From Micromonospora echinofusca (GTDB lineage Bacteria > Actinomycetota > Actinomycetes > Mycobacteriales > Micromonosporaceae): 64,000 nt of DNA. The translations under genes and the position numbers were made by a program. The stretch is taken from assembly GCF_900091445.1 (NCBI RefSeq), contig NZ_LT607733.1, positions 3,922,501-3,986,500 on the forward strand, read 5' to 3'. Every line of letters begins with the position of its first letter. Positions within the stretch are counted from its first letter, which is position 1. Below the pieces are notes generated by a model. That model searched no databases. It was not told the DNA's origin and saw only the letters and a list, made by a program, of their open reading frames with translations. Shown one piece after another: positions 1-8,720 of the stretch.

Positions 1-153
1 CAGTCGGACGCGCGCAAGGGCGTCGCCGTCGACGGGGCGCGTTCCGCTGCTGGGTGGGGCGCTGGCGTGGGGCCCGGGCCGGCAGCGAGGTTGACCAGCG
101 CTCAACTGCTGCCCGGCGATCGTTCAGCTGATTAGTGGACTCTCGCTCCGATC

Positions 154-182
154 TTGATCACTATAACGGTCAACGGCACAAT
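154..182 (+). promoter_or_regulatory. Possible promoter of the eight-gene operon
   Basis: TTGATC (154-159) and CACAAT (177-182) are separated by 17 bases, each matching four of six positions of the sigma-70-like consensus. They lie about 40 bases before the first gene of the operon. A TATAAC at 162-167 is an alternative -10 without a good -35 partner. The assignment is weak because such matches occur by chance; its position in the only gap ahead of the operon is the main support. Confidence 0.25.
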
Positions 183-218
183 GGCCGCTGGGTTCGGCGG
201 AGACAGCAGGGGGCGTGG

Positions 219-1262
219 ATGGAGTTCCATCAACTGGGCCGCAGCGGCTTGCGTGTTTCCACGGTCACTCTGGGTACCTTCAACTTCGGCGGCCCGACCG
301 ACGAGGCCGCGGCCGAGGAGATCATCCACACGGCGCTCGACGCCGGCGTCAACCTCGTCGACACCGCCAACGCCTACCAGGACGGCCGCAGCGAACAGAT
401 CCTCGGCAAGGCCATCCGTCACCGCCGCGACGACGTCCTGATCGCCACCAAGTGCTACAACGAGGTCGGACCGGGTCCCAACGACTGGGGCAACTCCGCG
501 TACGCCATCAAGCGTGAGTGCGAGCGGTCCCTGCGCCGCCTGGGCGTCGACCACATCGACATCTTCCACCTGCACCGGCACGACCTACGGACGCCCGTCG
601 AGGAGACCCTCGGGGCCTTGGCGGACCTCGTGCGGGACGGAAAGGTCCGTTACATCGGCACATCCACGATGCCGAGCCCGGAGGAGATGGCCGAGCAGGC
701 CGGCCTCGGCGTGGTGCCGACCTGGCGTCTGGTCGAGATGGCCGTGCTGGCACGAGGCTCGCTCGGCATTCCCGGCCCGGTCGCCGAGCAGTCGCCCTAC
801 AACCTGCTCGAACGCGAGGTCGAACGGGACATCCTTCCCATCTGCCGCGAGTACGGTGTCGGCTTTGTCGCCTACAGCCCGCTGGCGATGGGCTACCTCA
901 GTGAACGGTTCCTCGGGGAGCCGCCCGCCGCCGCCCGCTTCACCGAATGGTGGTCACCGAGCGGCGCGATCTGGGAGCCGGTGCAGCGTGCCCTGGCCGC
1001 GCTGCTGGATCTCGCAGCCGAGCACGGCCAGTCGCTGCCCGAGTTCGCTCACTCGTGGCTGGCCGGCAGCGGTGACGTGACCAGCACCATCATCGGTCCC
1101 CGGACCCTCGAGCAACTCACGCTCGCGCTCAAGGCGACAGGGACCGTCGTCGACGCACAGGCCCGTCAGGCGGTCGATGCGATCGTCCCCCCCGGCAGCA
1201 GCCTGTGGTTCCGGACCATCGAGCAGGGCCATCGCGGCAAACGTGACAGCGAGGAATGTTGA
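219..1262 (+). CDS. Aldo/keto reductase
   Basis: A 347-residue NAD(P)H-dependent oxidoreductase of the aldo/keto reductase TIM-barrel family, cytosolic, substrate unknown. The catalytic tetrad is visible as Asp48, Tyr53 (in DTANAYQDGRSEQILG), Lys78 (IATKCY) and His119 (FHLHRHD). I chose the ATG at 219 because MEFHQLGRSG is the usual family N-terminus and an AGCAGGGGG sequence lies just upstream; the frame is open to 135 but the extra residues look non-coding. It is the first gene of a tightly overlapping operon, and its stop lies 8 bases before the next likely start. It probably reduces a carbonyl intermediate of that pathway (inference). Confidence 0.9.
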   Translation: MEFHQLGRSGLRVSTVTLGTFNFGGPTDEAAAEEIIHTALDAGVNLVDTANAYQDGRSEQILGKAIRHRRDDVLIATKCYNEVGPGPNDWGNSAYAIKRECERSLRRLGVDHIDIFHLHRHDLRTPVEETLGALADLVRDGKVRYIGTSTMPSPEEMAEQAGLGVVPTWRLVEMAVLARGSLGIPGPVAEQSPYNLLEREVERDILPICREYGVGFVAYSPLAMGYLSERFLGEPPAAARFTEWWSPSGAIWEPVQRALAALLDLAAEHGQSLPEFAHSWLAGSGDVTSTIIGPRTLEQLTLALKATGTVVDAQARQAVDAIVPPGSSLWFRTIEQGHRGKRDSEEC

Positions 1263-1270
1263 GCCAAGGC

Positions 1271-2350
1271 ATGAACGACCTCACCTCCCGCCGACCCGTC
1301 GTGCTGCTGACCGACGACGGTCTGCTCTCGGAATTCTGGGCGTTCCTGCGCGAGCGGCTGGAACAACGCCTGTCCCCGACCTGCGAGATTCGCTACATCG
1401 ACGTACGCGAAAGCGATCTGGCTGCCGTCGACTGGGCCGACATCGACGCGGTTGCCCTGTTCGGGGGCGACCTCACCCAGGACATGATCGCCGCCGCGAC
1501 TCGACTGAAGGTGGTGGCCAGCGAGACCGACACCTGCGGAATCGAGGCCATGGACGCGTTGTGGGACGCGGGCATCCCGTTCGTCGAGGGAACTCCCGGC
1601 TGGGGTCAGTCGGTCGCCGAATGTGGGCTGAGCCTGATCCTGTGCGGGTTGCGTCGCATTCCGCAGTGGCACCACCAGGTCATCACCGGCTTCCGCCCCT
1701 GGGACTACCCGTACGTGCAGTTCTGCGACGATCCGCGCTTCGCCAACGGCACCGTGGCGGGCAAGACCGTCGGCATCATCGGGGTCGGCGAGATCGGCGG
1801 TCGCATCGCCACCTGGTGCGCCACCCTCGGCGCGACCGTGCTGGCGTACGACCCGTTCCGCTCCCCGCAGCGCTTCGCCGAGGTCTCAGCGGAGCCGGTG
1901 GACCTCGACCGGCTGGTGCGGGACTGCGAGATCCTCGTCGTCGCGGCACCGGACACCCCCAGCGTCACCGGCGTGGTCGACCGCGACCACGTCTTCGCCC
2001 TGCGGCAGGGCGCTCTCGTCGTGACCATCACCCGAGCGGCCGCGATCGATGCCGCAGCACTGCGGGAGCGGGTACTCGCCGACGAACTGGCCTGGGCTGC
2101 GGACGTGTACGACGTCGAACCACTGCCGGAGGGCGACCCCTTGATCGGCAGACACAACGTGGTCCACCTGCCGCACATCGCCGGGCGAACCAAGGACGCC
2201 AACATCGCGGTCGCCGACATCGTCGCCGACGACATCCTGCGCGTACTGGCGGGAGAACAGCCGCAGCACCCGCTGACACCCCAGCGGCTGCACGTACGGC
2301 TCGGACGAACGCCGGCCGCCCGGCACGGCAAGGACGGTACCGGTGGGTGA
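1271..2350 (+). CDS. D-isomer-specific 2-hydroxyacid dehydrogenase
   Basis: A 359-residue NAD-dependent dehydrogenase of the D-2-hydroxyacid/phosphoglycerate dehydrogenase family. The Rossmann motif GVGEIG lies at residues 171-176 and the catalytic trio is present as Arg255 (TITRAAAID), Glu283 (DVEPLP) and His302 (HLPHIAG). It has no C-terminal ACT domain, so it is not a full-length regulated SerA. The ATG at 1271 is preceded by AAGG; an in-frame ATG at 1256 overlaps the upstream stop but has a Shine-Dalgarno placed too close. The 3' end overlaps the next gene by 8 bases. It likely interconverts a 2-keto and a 2-hydroxy acid in the operon's pathway (inference). Confidence 0.88.
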   Translation: MNDLTSRRPVVLLTDDGLLSEFWAFLRERLEQRLSPTCEIRYIDVRESDLAAVDWADIDAVALFGGDLTQDMIAAATRLKVVASETDTCGIEAMDALWDAGIPFVEGTPGWGQSVAECGLSLILCGLRRIPQWHHQVITGFRPWDYPYVQFCDDPRFANGTVAGKTVGIIGVGEIGGRIATWCATLGATVLAYDPFRSPQRFAEVSAEPVDLDRLVRDCEILVVAAPDTPSVTGVVDRDHVFALRQGALVVTITRAAAIDAAALRERVLADELAWAADVYDVEPLPEGDPLIGRHNVVHLPHIAGRTKDANIAVADIVADDILRVLAGEQPQHPLTPQRLHVRLGRTPAARHGKDGTGG

Positions 2351-4724
2351 CCTGGAGAACGGCTGGACGATCAGCGATGCGTTCCCGGCCGCCGGGCTGA
2401 GCCCGAGCGAGCTGACAGCCGGCCTCGACCGCGCGTACGCGGAGACGACCGGTTGGGACGATCCCACGGTGACCCGGCTCGGCTTCGCCATGTCGGCCCC
2501 CCACCAGGTGGCCCTCTCCGCCTGGACCCGGTTCCTGGCGCTCAACAGCAACAACGTCGGAGTACACACCCCCTTCGGCGCGGGGCGCGCCGGCACCCGA
2601 CGGCTCGAACGTGAAGCTCTGCTGGGGCTCGCCGGCCTGCTGCACGCCGACTCGGCTGACGGCTACATCACCTCGGGCGCGACCGAGGCCGTGCTGCAGG
2701 GACTGCGGATCGGGCGCAATGCCGTCCGGGCCGACGCGGCGTCGCGGGTCACCCTCATCACCAGCGAATTCGCCCACCATTCCGTGACCAAGGCCGCCGA
2801 GGTCCTCAGCCTCGACCTGCGCACGATCGCACCCGGCCCGAGCTGGGTCATCGAGCCGGAGCAACTGGCGCAGGCCGTCGAGGCAGCGGTCGCCGCCGGC
2901 GCGACCGGCATCATCGTGGCGCTGACGGCCGGCTACTACAACAGCGGCCTGTGCGACCCGGTCGACCAGCTGGCCGCGCTGCTGCGGCGCCGGGCGTTTC
3001 AGCTCGCCGATCAGGTGCGGTTCTTCTGCTACGTCGACGCGGCACACGGCGGCTTCATCTTCCCGTTCAGCGACCCCGCGATGGCCTTCGACTTCCGGAA
3101 CGTCGGCGTGCACGCGATGGCCCTGGACCCGCACAAGTCGGGGCTGCTGCCGTACTCGTGCGGGGTTCTGCTCATGCGCAAGGGCCTGCTGGGACATGTC
3201 GCCGAGGCGAGCCCGGTCACCGGGATCGTCGACTCGACCCTGACCGGGTCCCGCCCCGGCGCCGCGGCCGCCGCCCTGTGGGCCACCGTCTTCGGCCTCG
3301 GCCGTTCCGGTTTCACCGCAGCGATCCAGGAGTGCCTGCGTCGCCGGGACCTGATCGCCGACGCGATCCGTGCCGCCGACCCGGAGGCGGAGATTCGACC
3401 GGCACCCGCCTCACCTGTCGTCGTGGCCGGTTTCTCCACACCGGACGGGCTGCTGCCGAAGGAGTTCACCGAGCGCTACCGGCTCCTCCCGGTCAGCGCG
3501 CCCGCGCCGGAGGGCGGACGCCGCAACTACCACCACTTCTACGCCGGACACAGCCTCACCGACGAGCAGATCGCCCGTTTCGCCACCGGGTTGTCCCAGG
3601 CCGTCACGCAAGCCAGGGCCGAACGCGCCAAGCGCGGGCGCGTGAAGGCCGACGCTGGTGTGCCGGAGCAGTTGCGTGACATCGCCGCCGACACCGACTG
3701 CTTCCGGCACTACATCGTGCACCCGCCGGGCCGCCGCGATCCGGACGTGCCCGGGTATTCCTTCCACACCTTCCTGCACCGCGCCGCCACCGGCGAACCC
3801 CTGCAGGTGCGGGAATGGGGCGAGACCGCGACGGGTCGCCAGGCGCACGTCTACGCCCCGGATCTCGCCGACCCGTTCGGGAACGAACTGTTCGGCGTGC
3901 GGACCGCCGATTACTACGTCGAAGTGCTCGACCGGCCGCAGCAGAAGCTGTCCCTGGTCGGGGGCGTGCATTTCTGCGTCGGCACCGGTGAGCCCGGCGA
4001 GCGGGTGCTGATGAACCTGGAGAACAGCGGCGAGTTCCGGTCGCTGGAGTACAAGTTCGGCGATGGCGAGTTCACCGACGAGATCCAGTGTTTTCGGGAC
4101 CGCATCGTGGTGAAGCTCGGAAAGAGCGCGCGTGGCTTCCGGCGGCGCGCCCACAGCAACGACTACTCGTTCTCCATCGACACGTCGTTCGAGTGCACCA
4201 TCGAACTCGCCGACGACGACCGCCCGGCCCGGTTGGACGTGCTCCGGGTCAGCGGCGACCCGCTGCTGCCCCGGCGGACACACCTGCTACGGCAGGAGTA
4301 CCAGCGGTTCCCGAACCGCTTCTTCGACATCGAGTGCACGGTCGTGGTGGGCGCCCGGTCGGAGGACGCCTGGCGGTTGTCCGACCTGGTCGCCGCGTCG
4401 GCGACGGACGCGCTGGTCGCCCGGTCGGGCCTGGTCGGCCGGTGCGTACCCGACGTATCCGGAAGCGCCGGCGAGCTTGTCGTGACCACCGCGTCGCTGC
4501 CTGCCGGGCGGCGCACCCGGATGGCGGTCGACACCGGCGTGGGCCGGCGCATGGCCCGCCTCCTGCCCGTCTTCGACGTCTCCGAACCGGAACGGCTGCG
4601 GGTCGACGACGTCGTCGCCGTCGCCGATCACGGCGCCGACCTGATCCGGGCGCACGCGGCGGTACGGAGCACGGACGGCGGAACGGAGACGGTCCTGGCC
4701 ACCGCGGTCGGGGTCGCATCATGA
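2343..4724 (+). CDS. PLP-dependent decarboxylase fused to an unknown C-terminal domain
   Basis: A 793-residue two-part protein. Residues about 40-430 are a fold-type I PLP enzyme of the group II decarboxylase type: SGATEA at 111-116 for phosphate binding, His146 where the ring-stacking His is expected, Asp232 in VDAAHGG for the pyridine nitrogen, and Lys265 in LDPHKSG as the Schiff-base lysine. This predicts amino-acid decarboxylation, though related enzymes perform other alpha-carbon chemistry. Residues about 435-793 form a region I do not recognise, rich in aromatic and acidic beta-strand-like segments. The start is GTG, 8 bases inside the upstream gene, and the stop overlaps the next start as ATGA. 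The fusion is unusual and the substrate unknown. Confidence 0.82.
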   Translation: MGDLENGWTISDAFPAAGLSPSELTAGLDRAYAETTGWDDPTVTRLGFAMSAPHQVALSAWTRFLALNSNNVGVHTPFGAGRAGTRRLEREALLGLAGLLHADSADGYITSGATEAVLQGLRIGRNAVRADAASRVTLITSEFAHHSVTKAAEVLSLDLRTIAPGPSWVIEPEQLAQAVEAAVAAGATGIIVALTAGYYNSGLCDPVDQLAALLRRRAFQLADQVRFFCYVDAAHGGFIFPFSDPAMAFDFRNVGVHAMALDPHKSGLLPYSCGVLLMRKGLLGHVAEASPVTGIVDSTLTGSRPGAAAAALWATVFGLGRSGFTAAIQECLRRRDLIADAIRAADPEAEIRPAPASPVVVAGFSTPDGLLPKEFTERYRLLPVSAPAPEGGRRNYHHFYAGHSLTDEQIARFATGLSQAVTQARAERAKRGRVKADAGVPEQLRDIAADTDCFRHYIVHPPGRRDPDVPGYSFHTFLHRAATGEPLQVREWGETATGRQAHVYAPDLADPFGNELFGVRTADYYVEVLDRPQQKLSLVGGVHFCVGTGEPGERVLMNLENSGEFRSLEYKFGDGEFTDEIQCFRDRIVVKLGKSARGFRRRAHSNDYSFSIDTSFECTIELADDDRPARLDVLRVSGDPLLPRRTHLLRQEYQRFPNRFFDIECTVVVGARSEDAWRLSDLVAASATDALVARSGLVGRCVPDVSGSAGELVVTTASLPAGRRTRMAVDTGVGRRMARLLPVFDVSEPERLRVDDVVAVADHGADLIRAHAAVRSTDGGTETVLATAVGVAS

Positions 4725-5803
4725 CCACTTCCTTCATCGGCGCCGACCAGAACGCCGACGACCTCGCCGTGGCCGCGATGGACCCCCTCCGCGCCGACGA
4801 CGTCCTCGCCGAGCTGCCGGCCGCCAACGAGCGCGCCGACACGGCGTGGATGGCCGACGCGCTGGCCGACCTCGGCGCCGGCTTCGATACGGCTGACGTC
4901 TACACGGCCCGAGCCGCCCTGCGTGACCTGGGCTTCCTCGCTGCTTCACTCATCAGGCACGATCCGGACGCCGACCTGAACGGCATCGAGCCCACACTCC
5001 TACGCCTGGCCGCCGTCGCCGACGAGGTCCCCCGCGACACCGTGTACAGCTACACCACGCGCAACCCGGTCGGCCCCCGCCGCCGCGGCTTCCTGCTCAG
5101 CGACGAAGAGCACGTGTTCATCGACTCGGTCGTCGCCGCGACCCAGGCACTGAATCTGGCCGTCGACGACCTGGCCGCCTGCCGCGACAGCGCCGACCTC
5201 GACGAGGACATGCTCCTCGCCGCACTCGGCCAGGTGCACGACGGGGTCGAGGTCCTGCGGAAGAACCTGCGTACGGTCCAGCGGACGATCACCCCCGACT
5301 ACTTCTCGAACCGGCTACGGCCCTACTTCCCGTCGATGAGCCTCGGCGGGCGGGCCTACATGGGTCCCGGCGGCGCCCAGATGCCACTGCTCGTCCTCGA
5401 CGTACTTCTGCTCGCGCCCAGCGAACCGGGCCAGCTCGGCGCGTGGCACGACGGCTATCTCGGAGAGAATGTGCTCTACCTGCCGCCCACCCACCGAGCG
5501 GTGTGTGACGACACGCTCCTGGCGTACCGCAGCGGCAACTCACCTCTGCTGCGCTGCCTGCTCGAGTCGCCCCGGGTGCGTGCGGAGTATGCCGCGCTGC
5601 TCAAGCGCATCCTGCGCTTCCGCTACCCCCACCGCCAGGTGGCCCGGGCCAACATGGCGATCCGGGCCGAAGGCTCGCTGGGCAGCGGCGGCTACACCGT
5701 CGAGGCCCTCGACCACCTCATCGAGATCACCACCTCCAAGGCCGCGGTGACGCTGCCGTTGCCCCGACAGCGGAGAGGAAGCGCCGATGACCGCGACCGG
5801 TAG
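4721..5803 (+). CDS. Indoleamine 2,3-dioxygenase / PrnB superfamily haem protein
   Basis: A 360-residue protein that I place in the superfamily of indoleamine dioxygenase, tryptophan dioxygenase and the pyrrolnitrin enzyme PrnB. LPPTH at 254-258 corresponds to the MPPAH segment of IDO. His304 in RFRYPHRQVA sits where the proximal haem ligand is expected, and GSGG at 321-324 with the following TTSK corresponds to the GTGG...ST segment. A GPGGAQMPL motif at 215-223 resembles PrnB-family proteins. It therefore probably binds haem and acts on an indole or other aromatic amine (inference). It overlaps both neighbours, with ATGA at the start. The small-molecule role is supported by the operon; the exact reaction is not predictable. 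Confidence 0.72.
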   Translation: MTTSFIGADQNADDLAVAAMDPLRADDVLAELPAANERADTAWMADALADLGAGFDTADVYTARAALRDLGFLAASLIRHDPDADLNGIEPTLLRLAAVADEVPRDTVYSYTTRNPVGPRRRGFLLSDEEHVFIDSVVAATQALNLAVDDLAACRDSADLDEDMLLAALGQVHDGVEVLRKNLRTVQRTITPDYFSNRLRPYFPSMSLGGRAYMGPGGAQMPLLVLDVLLLAPSEPGQLGAWHDGYLGENVLYLPPTHRAVCDDTLLAYRSGNSPLLRCLLESPRVRAEYAALLKRILRFRYPHRQVARANMAIRAEGSLGSGGYTVEALDHLIEITTSKAAVTLPLPRQRRGSADDRDR

Positions 5804-6902
5804 TGTGGCGGGCTTCGCCCCCGTACGGGTGGGTTCGGTGCGCGGCGCAGTCCCGTCCGTGCCACCCGCCGCCGGAATCGAGGGCCGGGTGCGCCTGCGC
5901 TACCCGAACCGGCTCAACGCGATGGCACTGGACCCGAGCAAGGTGCTGCCCGGCGCGGGCTCCTACCCTGCCGGTGAGCTGGTCTTCGTCACGGACCTCT
6001 TCACGAGCGTCGAGGTCGAGGTCACGGCGTCCGGCGACGGTGTCGAGGTCACCGCCGACAGTGCCCGGCCAGTCCTGGGGCGCCACGCCGCACTGCTGAT
6101 GCGCCAGGTCCTGGGCCTCACCGGCGAGATGCGGATCACGATCCGCTCGCACCCGCTGCCTCCGCACGTCGGTCTCGGTAGCAGTAGCGCCGTCCTCGCG
6201 GCCGTGGCCGCGGCGATCAACGAACTGTGCGGTCGGCCGCTGGACCACCGGACGCTGATGCGGCTGCTGGTCGACAACCACGGCGAGGAGATCGACGGCA
6301 ACGACGACGAGATCATGCCGGTCCAGTGCATCGGCGGCTCGGCCGCCGCCGGTCTGGTACCCGGCGCGATCCAGGTGGTCTCCGGAAACGCGGTCGCGCT
6401 GCTGGCCGCCCCCGCGCCGGCCGGGCACACGATCGTGCTCGCCGTACCACCGGACCTGCGCAGCTGGGACGCCTCGGAGAGCCTTCGCGCCGAGGCGGAG
6501 AACTTCGACGGGTTCCTGGAGACCGGCCGTCGATACGCGCCGCAGATCGCCTACCGGCTGCTGCACGAGTGCTGGCCCGACCTGGTCACCGGCACTCCGA
6601 GCACCCTTGGACAGCTCGTCTTCGACTACCGGTTCGAGATGGGCAGCATCCGCAACTGCGCCTTCTCACACCCCCGCCTGCTGCAGTACGCGGCGCAGGT
6701 ACGGCAGCTGTTCGAGTCGGGACAGGCAGCGGTGCTCAGTCTCTCCTCGGTCGGACCGCTCTTCTTCGCTCTCACCGAGCAGCCCGACGCCGTCGCGGCT
6801 GGCTTCGAGGCCGCGGGCCTCACCACGTTCCGCGCGATGCCGTGGGACCAGGGCTACCTGATCGACGAGTGCACGGTGAAGCGCGATGCGCGCAACGGGT
6901 GA
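5787..6902 (+). CDS. GHMP-family kinase, beta-RFAP-synthase-like
   Basis: A 371-residue protein with the GHMP glycine-rich phosphate loop PPHVGLGSSSA at 125-135 and a late LSSVGPLFFAL motif, a combination I associate with beta-ribofuranosylaminobenzene 5'-phosphate synthase-like proteins. Members phosphorylate small hydroxylated metabolites with ATP or condense a PRPP-type donor with loss of pyrophosphate. Residues 35-65 (RLRYPNRLNAMALDPSKV) replace the usual N-terminal substrate strand. The ATG has a GAGAGGAA ribosome binding site; the gene overlaps the preceding one by 17 bases and the next by 17. Whether it is a kinase or a synthase cannot be settled by eye. Confidence 0.75.
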   Translation: MTATGSVAGFAPVRVGSVRGAVPSVPPAAGIEGRVRLRYPNRLNAMALDPSKVLPGAGSYPAGELVFVTDLFTSVEVEVTASGDGVEVTADSARPVLGRHAALLMRQVLGLTGEMRITIRSHPLPPHVGLGSSSAVLAAVAAAINELCGRPLDHRTLMRLLVDNHGEEIDGNDDEIMPVQCIGGSAAAGLVPGAIQVVSGNAVALLAAPAPAGHTIVLAVPPDLRSWDASESLRAEAENFDGFLETGRRYAPQIAYRLLHECWPDLVTGTPSTLGQLVFDYRFEMGSIRNCAFSHPRLLQYAAQVRQLFESGQAAVLSLSSVGPLFFALTEQPDAVAAGFEAAGLTTFRAMPWDQGYLIDECTVKRDARNG

Positions 6903-7518
6903 CTACTGGAATCGGCCGGACGTGGTGACGACGTTCGCCACGGCGTCGCCGCCGGGATACCTGGCCGACATCGTGCCGCAGGGCGGCCCCGGCGCGGTGG
7001 CCCTCGACGTCGGCTGCGGTGGTGGGCGGAACCTGCCGCTGCTGGCCGAACGAGGCTACCGGGTCGTCGGACTCGACCTGCACGCCGAGATGGTGCTGCG
7101 CGCACGAGGCATCGCCCCCGGTGTGGCCTTCTGTCGGGCGGACGTCGTCGCGCTGCCGGTGGCCACCGCGCGGGCCGCAGTCGTGGTGTGTCACGGGGTC
7201 CTGCACAACCTGCCCCGGCCGGAACAGGTCTGCGCCGCCATCGGCGAGCTGAGCCGGGTCGTCGCCACCGCCGGCGTCGTGTCGCTGAACCTGTTCAGCG
7301 CAGCGCATCTGGACCACCGGCTGACCCGGCTCGCCGACGACCGCCACCGGCTCCCCAACGGACAGGTGATGACGCTGCTGCCGCCGGAGCGCATCGCCGC
7401 GCTCTGCCGTACCGCCGGATTCGAGTTCGTCGACGGCCCGTTCGAATACCTCCACGATGCCGACCCCGGCCAGCGCTCAGTCTGGCGGGCCGTCCTGCGA
7501 CCGACGGGGACACGATGA
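6886..7518 (+). CDS. Class I SAM-dependent methyltransferase
   Basis: A 210-residue methyltransferase with the SAM-binding motif I LDVGCGGGRN at 40-49, an acidic residue after strand 2 (VVGLDLH) and VVVCHGVLHNLPRP as motif IV/post-IV. This type methylates small molecules on O, N or C. It overlaps its neighbours at both ends (17 bases upstream, ATGA downstream), so it is very likely translated together with the rest of the operon and tailors the same product. The substrate is unknown. Confidence 0.85.
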   Translation: MRATGDYWNRPDVVTTFATASPPGYLADIVPQGGPGAVALDVGCGGGRNLPLLAERGYRVVGLDLHAEMVLRARGIAPGVAFCRADVVALPVATARAAVVVCHGVLHNLPRPEQVCAAIGELSRVVATAGVVSLNLFSAAHLDHRLTRLADDRHRLPNGQVMTLLPPERIAALCRTAGFEFVDGPFEYLHDADPGQRSVWRAVLRPTGTR

Positions 7519-8720
7519 TCCAGAGCGAAGCAAGCCTCATCGACACCGATCCGGCCGAGCTGGCCGATCCGCACGCGCTGGCGGCACGGCTCGGCGTACG
7601 CGCCGGGACCGTCCGGCTCGGCCAGACACGGATCGCGGTGAGCAGCACCGACCCGCGAGCCGTCACGTACCTTCACGACCTGTTCACCCCGGCGAACGAC
7701 ATCTGGGAGCACCTGCCCGACGACTTCTCGCCCTGTTCCCTGACCGCCGTGAACCTCGCCGTTTCCGACGCGTGCTTCGAACGGCTGGTCGACCACTACG
7801 CGGCGCAGGCGGTCCGGCGGCAAGCCGTACATCTGCACGTGGCCGCACCAGGGATCCGCTACGAGATGGCCGACGGGACCTGGGCCGTGGTCTCGGAGCC
7901 CGACGAGATCGACGGCACCAACCTCGTCGTGCAGTCCCCGCGCGGCCTGGTGTTCGTCACGACCGCGCGCCCCTACGCCCACCTGGCGCTGGCTCGGCAC
8001 CTGCGCGAGTTCGGCTACCGGCGAGGCGAGAGTGACGGTTGGGCCGGGCTGCACGCGTCCTGCGCGGCCACCCCCGAGGGCAACGTGGTGGTGATCGGCC
8101 GCTCCGGTGCCGGCAAGTCCACCACCGCCCTGGCCCTGGCCGCTGCCTCCGGCTGCGGCTTCGTCGCCAACGACCGGGTCATGGTCCGCGTGGAGGGAGA
8201 GCAGGTGACAGCCTGCGGGATGCCGGTGCCGATCCGCATCAACGGCGGCACCATGCACGCGCTGGGCCTGAAGGACGCGACCAGCTGGCAGCTGACCCGC
8301 CGGCAGCCGGACTTCGTCACCAGCGACTGGCAGAACTTCTGCGGAGACTCCAAGCTGAACCTGCTGCCCGTCGAGTGGCGTGCGCGCACCGGCACCGCCC
8401 TGGTCCCCTCGGTACGGCTGACCGCCATCGTGCTGCCCCACGTGACGAAGGACTCCGCGGTGCTCAGCGTGCGTCGGGTCGGTCCGGACGAGGCGCGCGA
8501 GGTCCTCGCCGAGCAGCTGATGACTCCGGACGACGACGTGTTCGTCGAGGACTGGCTGCACGCCCGCACCCGCGACCGCGACGAGATCGGTGCCCTGGCG
8601 GGGCGGACGTTCGAGGCACTCATGCGGTTGCCGATCCTGGTCACCGAGCTCGGCACCCGCAACACGCTGGTGAATCTCTCCAGCTCCATCCGCGAGGCGC
8701 TCGGAACGCTGCGTGGCTGA
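7515..8720 (+). CDS. HPr-kinase-like (HprK-related) kinase
   Basis: A 401-residue protein whose C-terminal half resembles the P-loop catalytic domain of HPr kinase/phosphorylase: Walker A GRSGAGKST at 195-203, preceded by the conserved GLHASCAA segment (179-185), and Asp220 in FVANDRV. The N-terminal half (1-170) is not recognised. No HPr or PTS gene is nearby, so this belongs to the actinobacterial HprK-related group, some of whose members phosphorylate peptide or small-molecule hydroxyls, as in some lasso-peptide clusters. No lasso precursor, cyclase or protease is present here. ATG overlaps the upstream stop (ATGA) and the stop overlaps the next GTG start. Confidence 0.78.
   Translation: MIQSEASLIDTDPAELADPHALAARLGVRAGTVRLGQTRIAVSSTDPRAVTYLHDLFTPANDIWEHLPDDFSPCSLTAVNLAVSDACFERLVDHYAAQAVRRQAVHLHVAAPGIRYEMADGTWAVVSEPDEIDGTNLVVQSPRGLVFVTTARPYAHLALARHLREFGYRRGESDGWAGLHASCAATPEGNVVVIGRSGAGKSTTALALAAASGCGFVANDRVMVRVEGEQVTACGMPVPIRINGGTMHALGLKDATSWQLTRRQPDFVTSDWQNFCGDSKLNLLPVEWRARTGTALVPSVRLTAIVLPHVTKDSAVLSVRRVGPDEAREVLAEQLMTPDDDVFVEDWLHARTRDRDEIGALAGRTFEALMRLPILVTELGTRNTLVNLSSSIREALGTLRG

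Noticed and set aside
5787..6902. GHMP protein as homoserine kinase or mevalonate-pathway kinase
   Set aside because: No threonine- or isoprenoid-pathway genes are nearby, and the late SSVGP motif is closer to beta-RFAP-synthase-like proteins.
7515..8720. HprK-like protein as evidence of a lasso-peptide cluster
   Set aside because: No precursor peptide, transglutaminase-like protease, asparagine-synthetase-like cyclase or PqqD-like protein is present in the operon.
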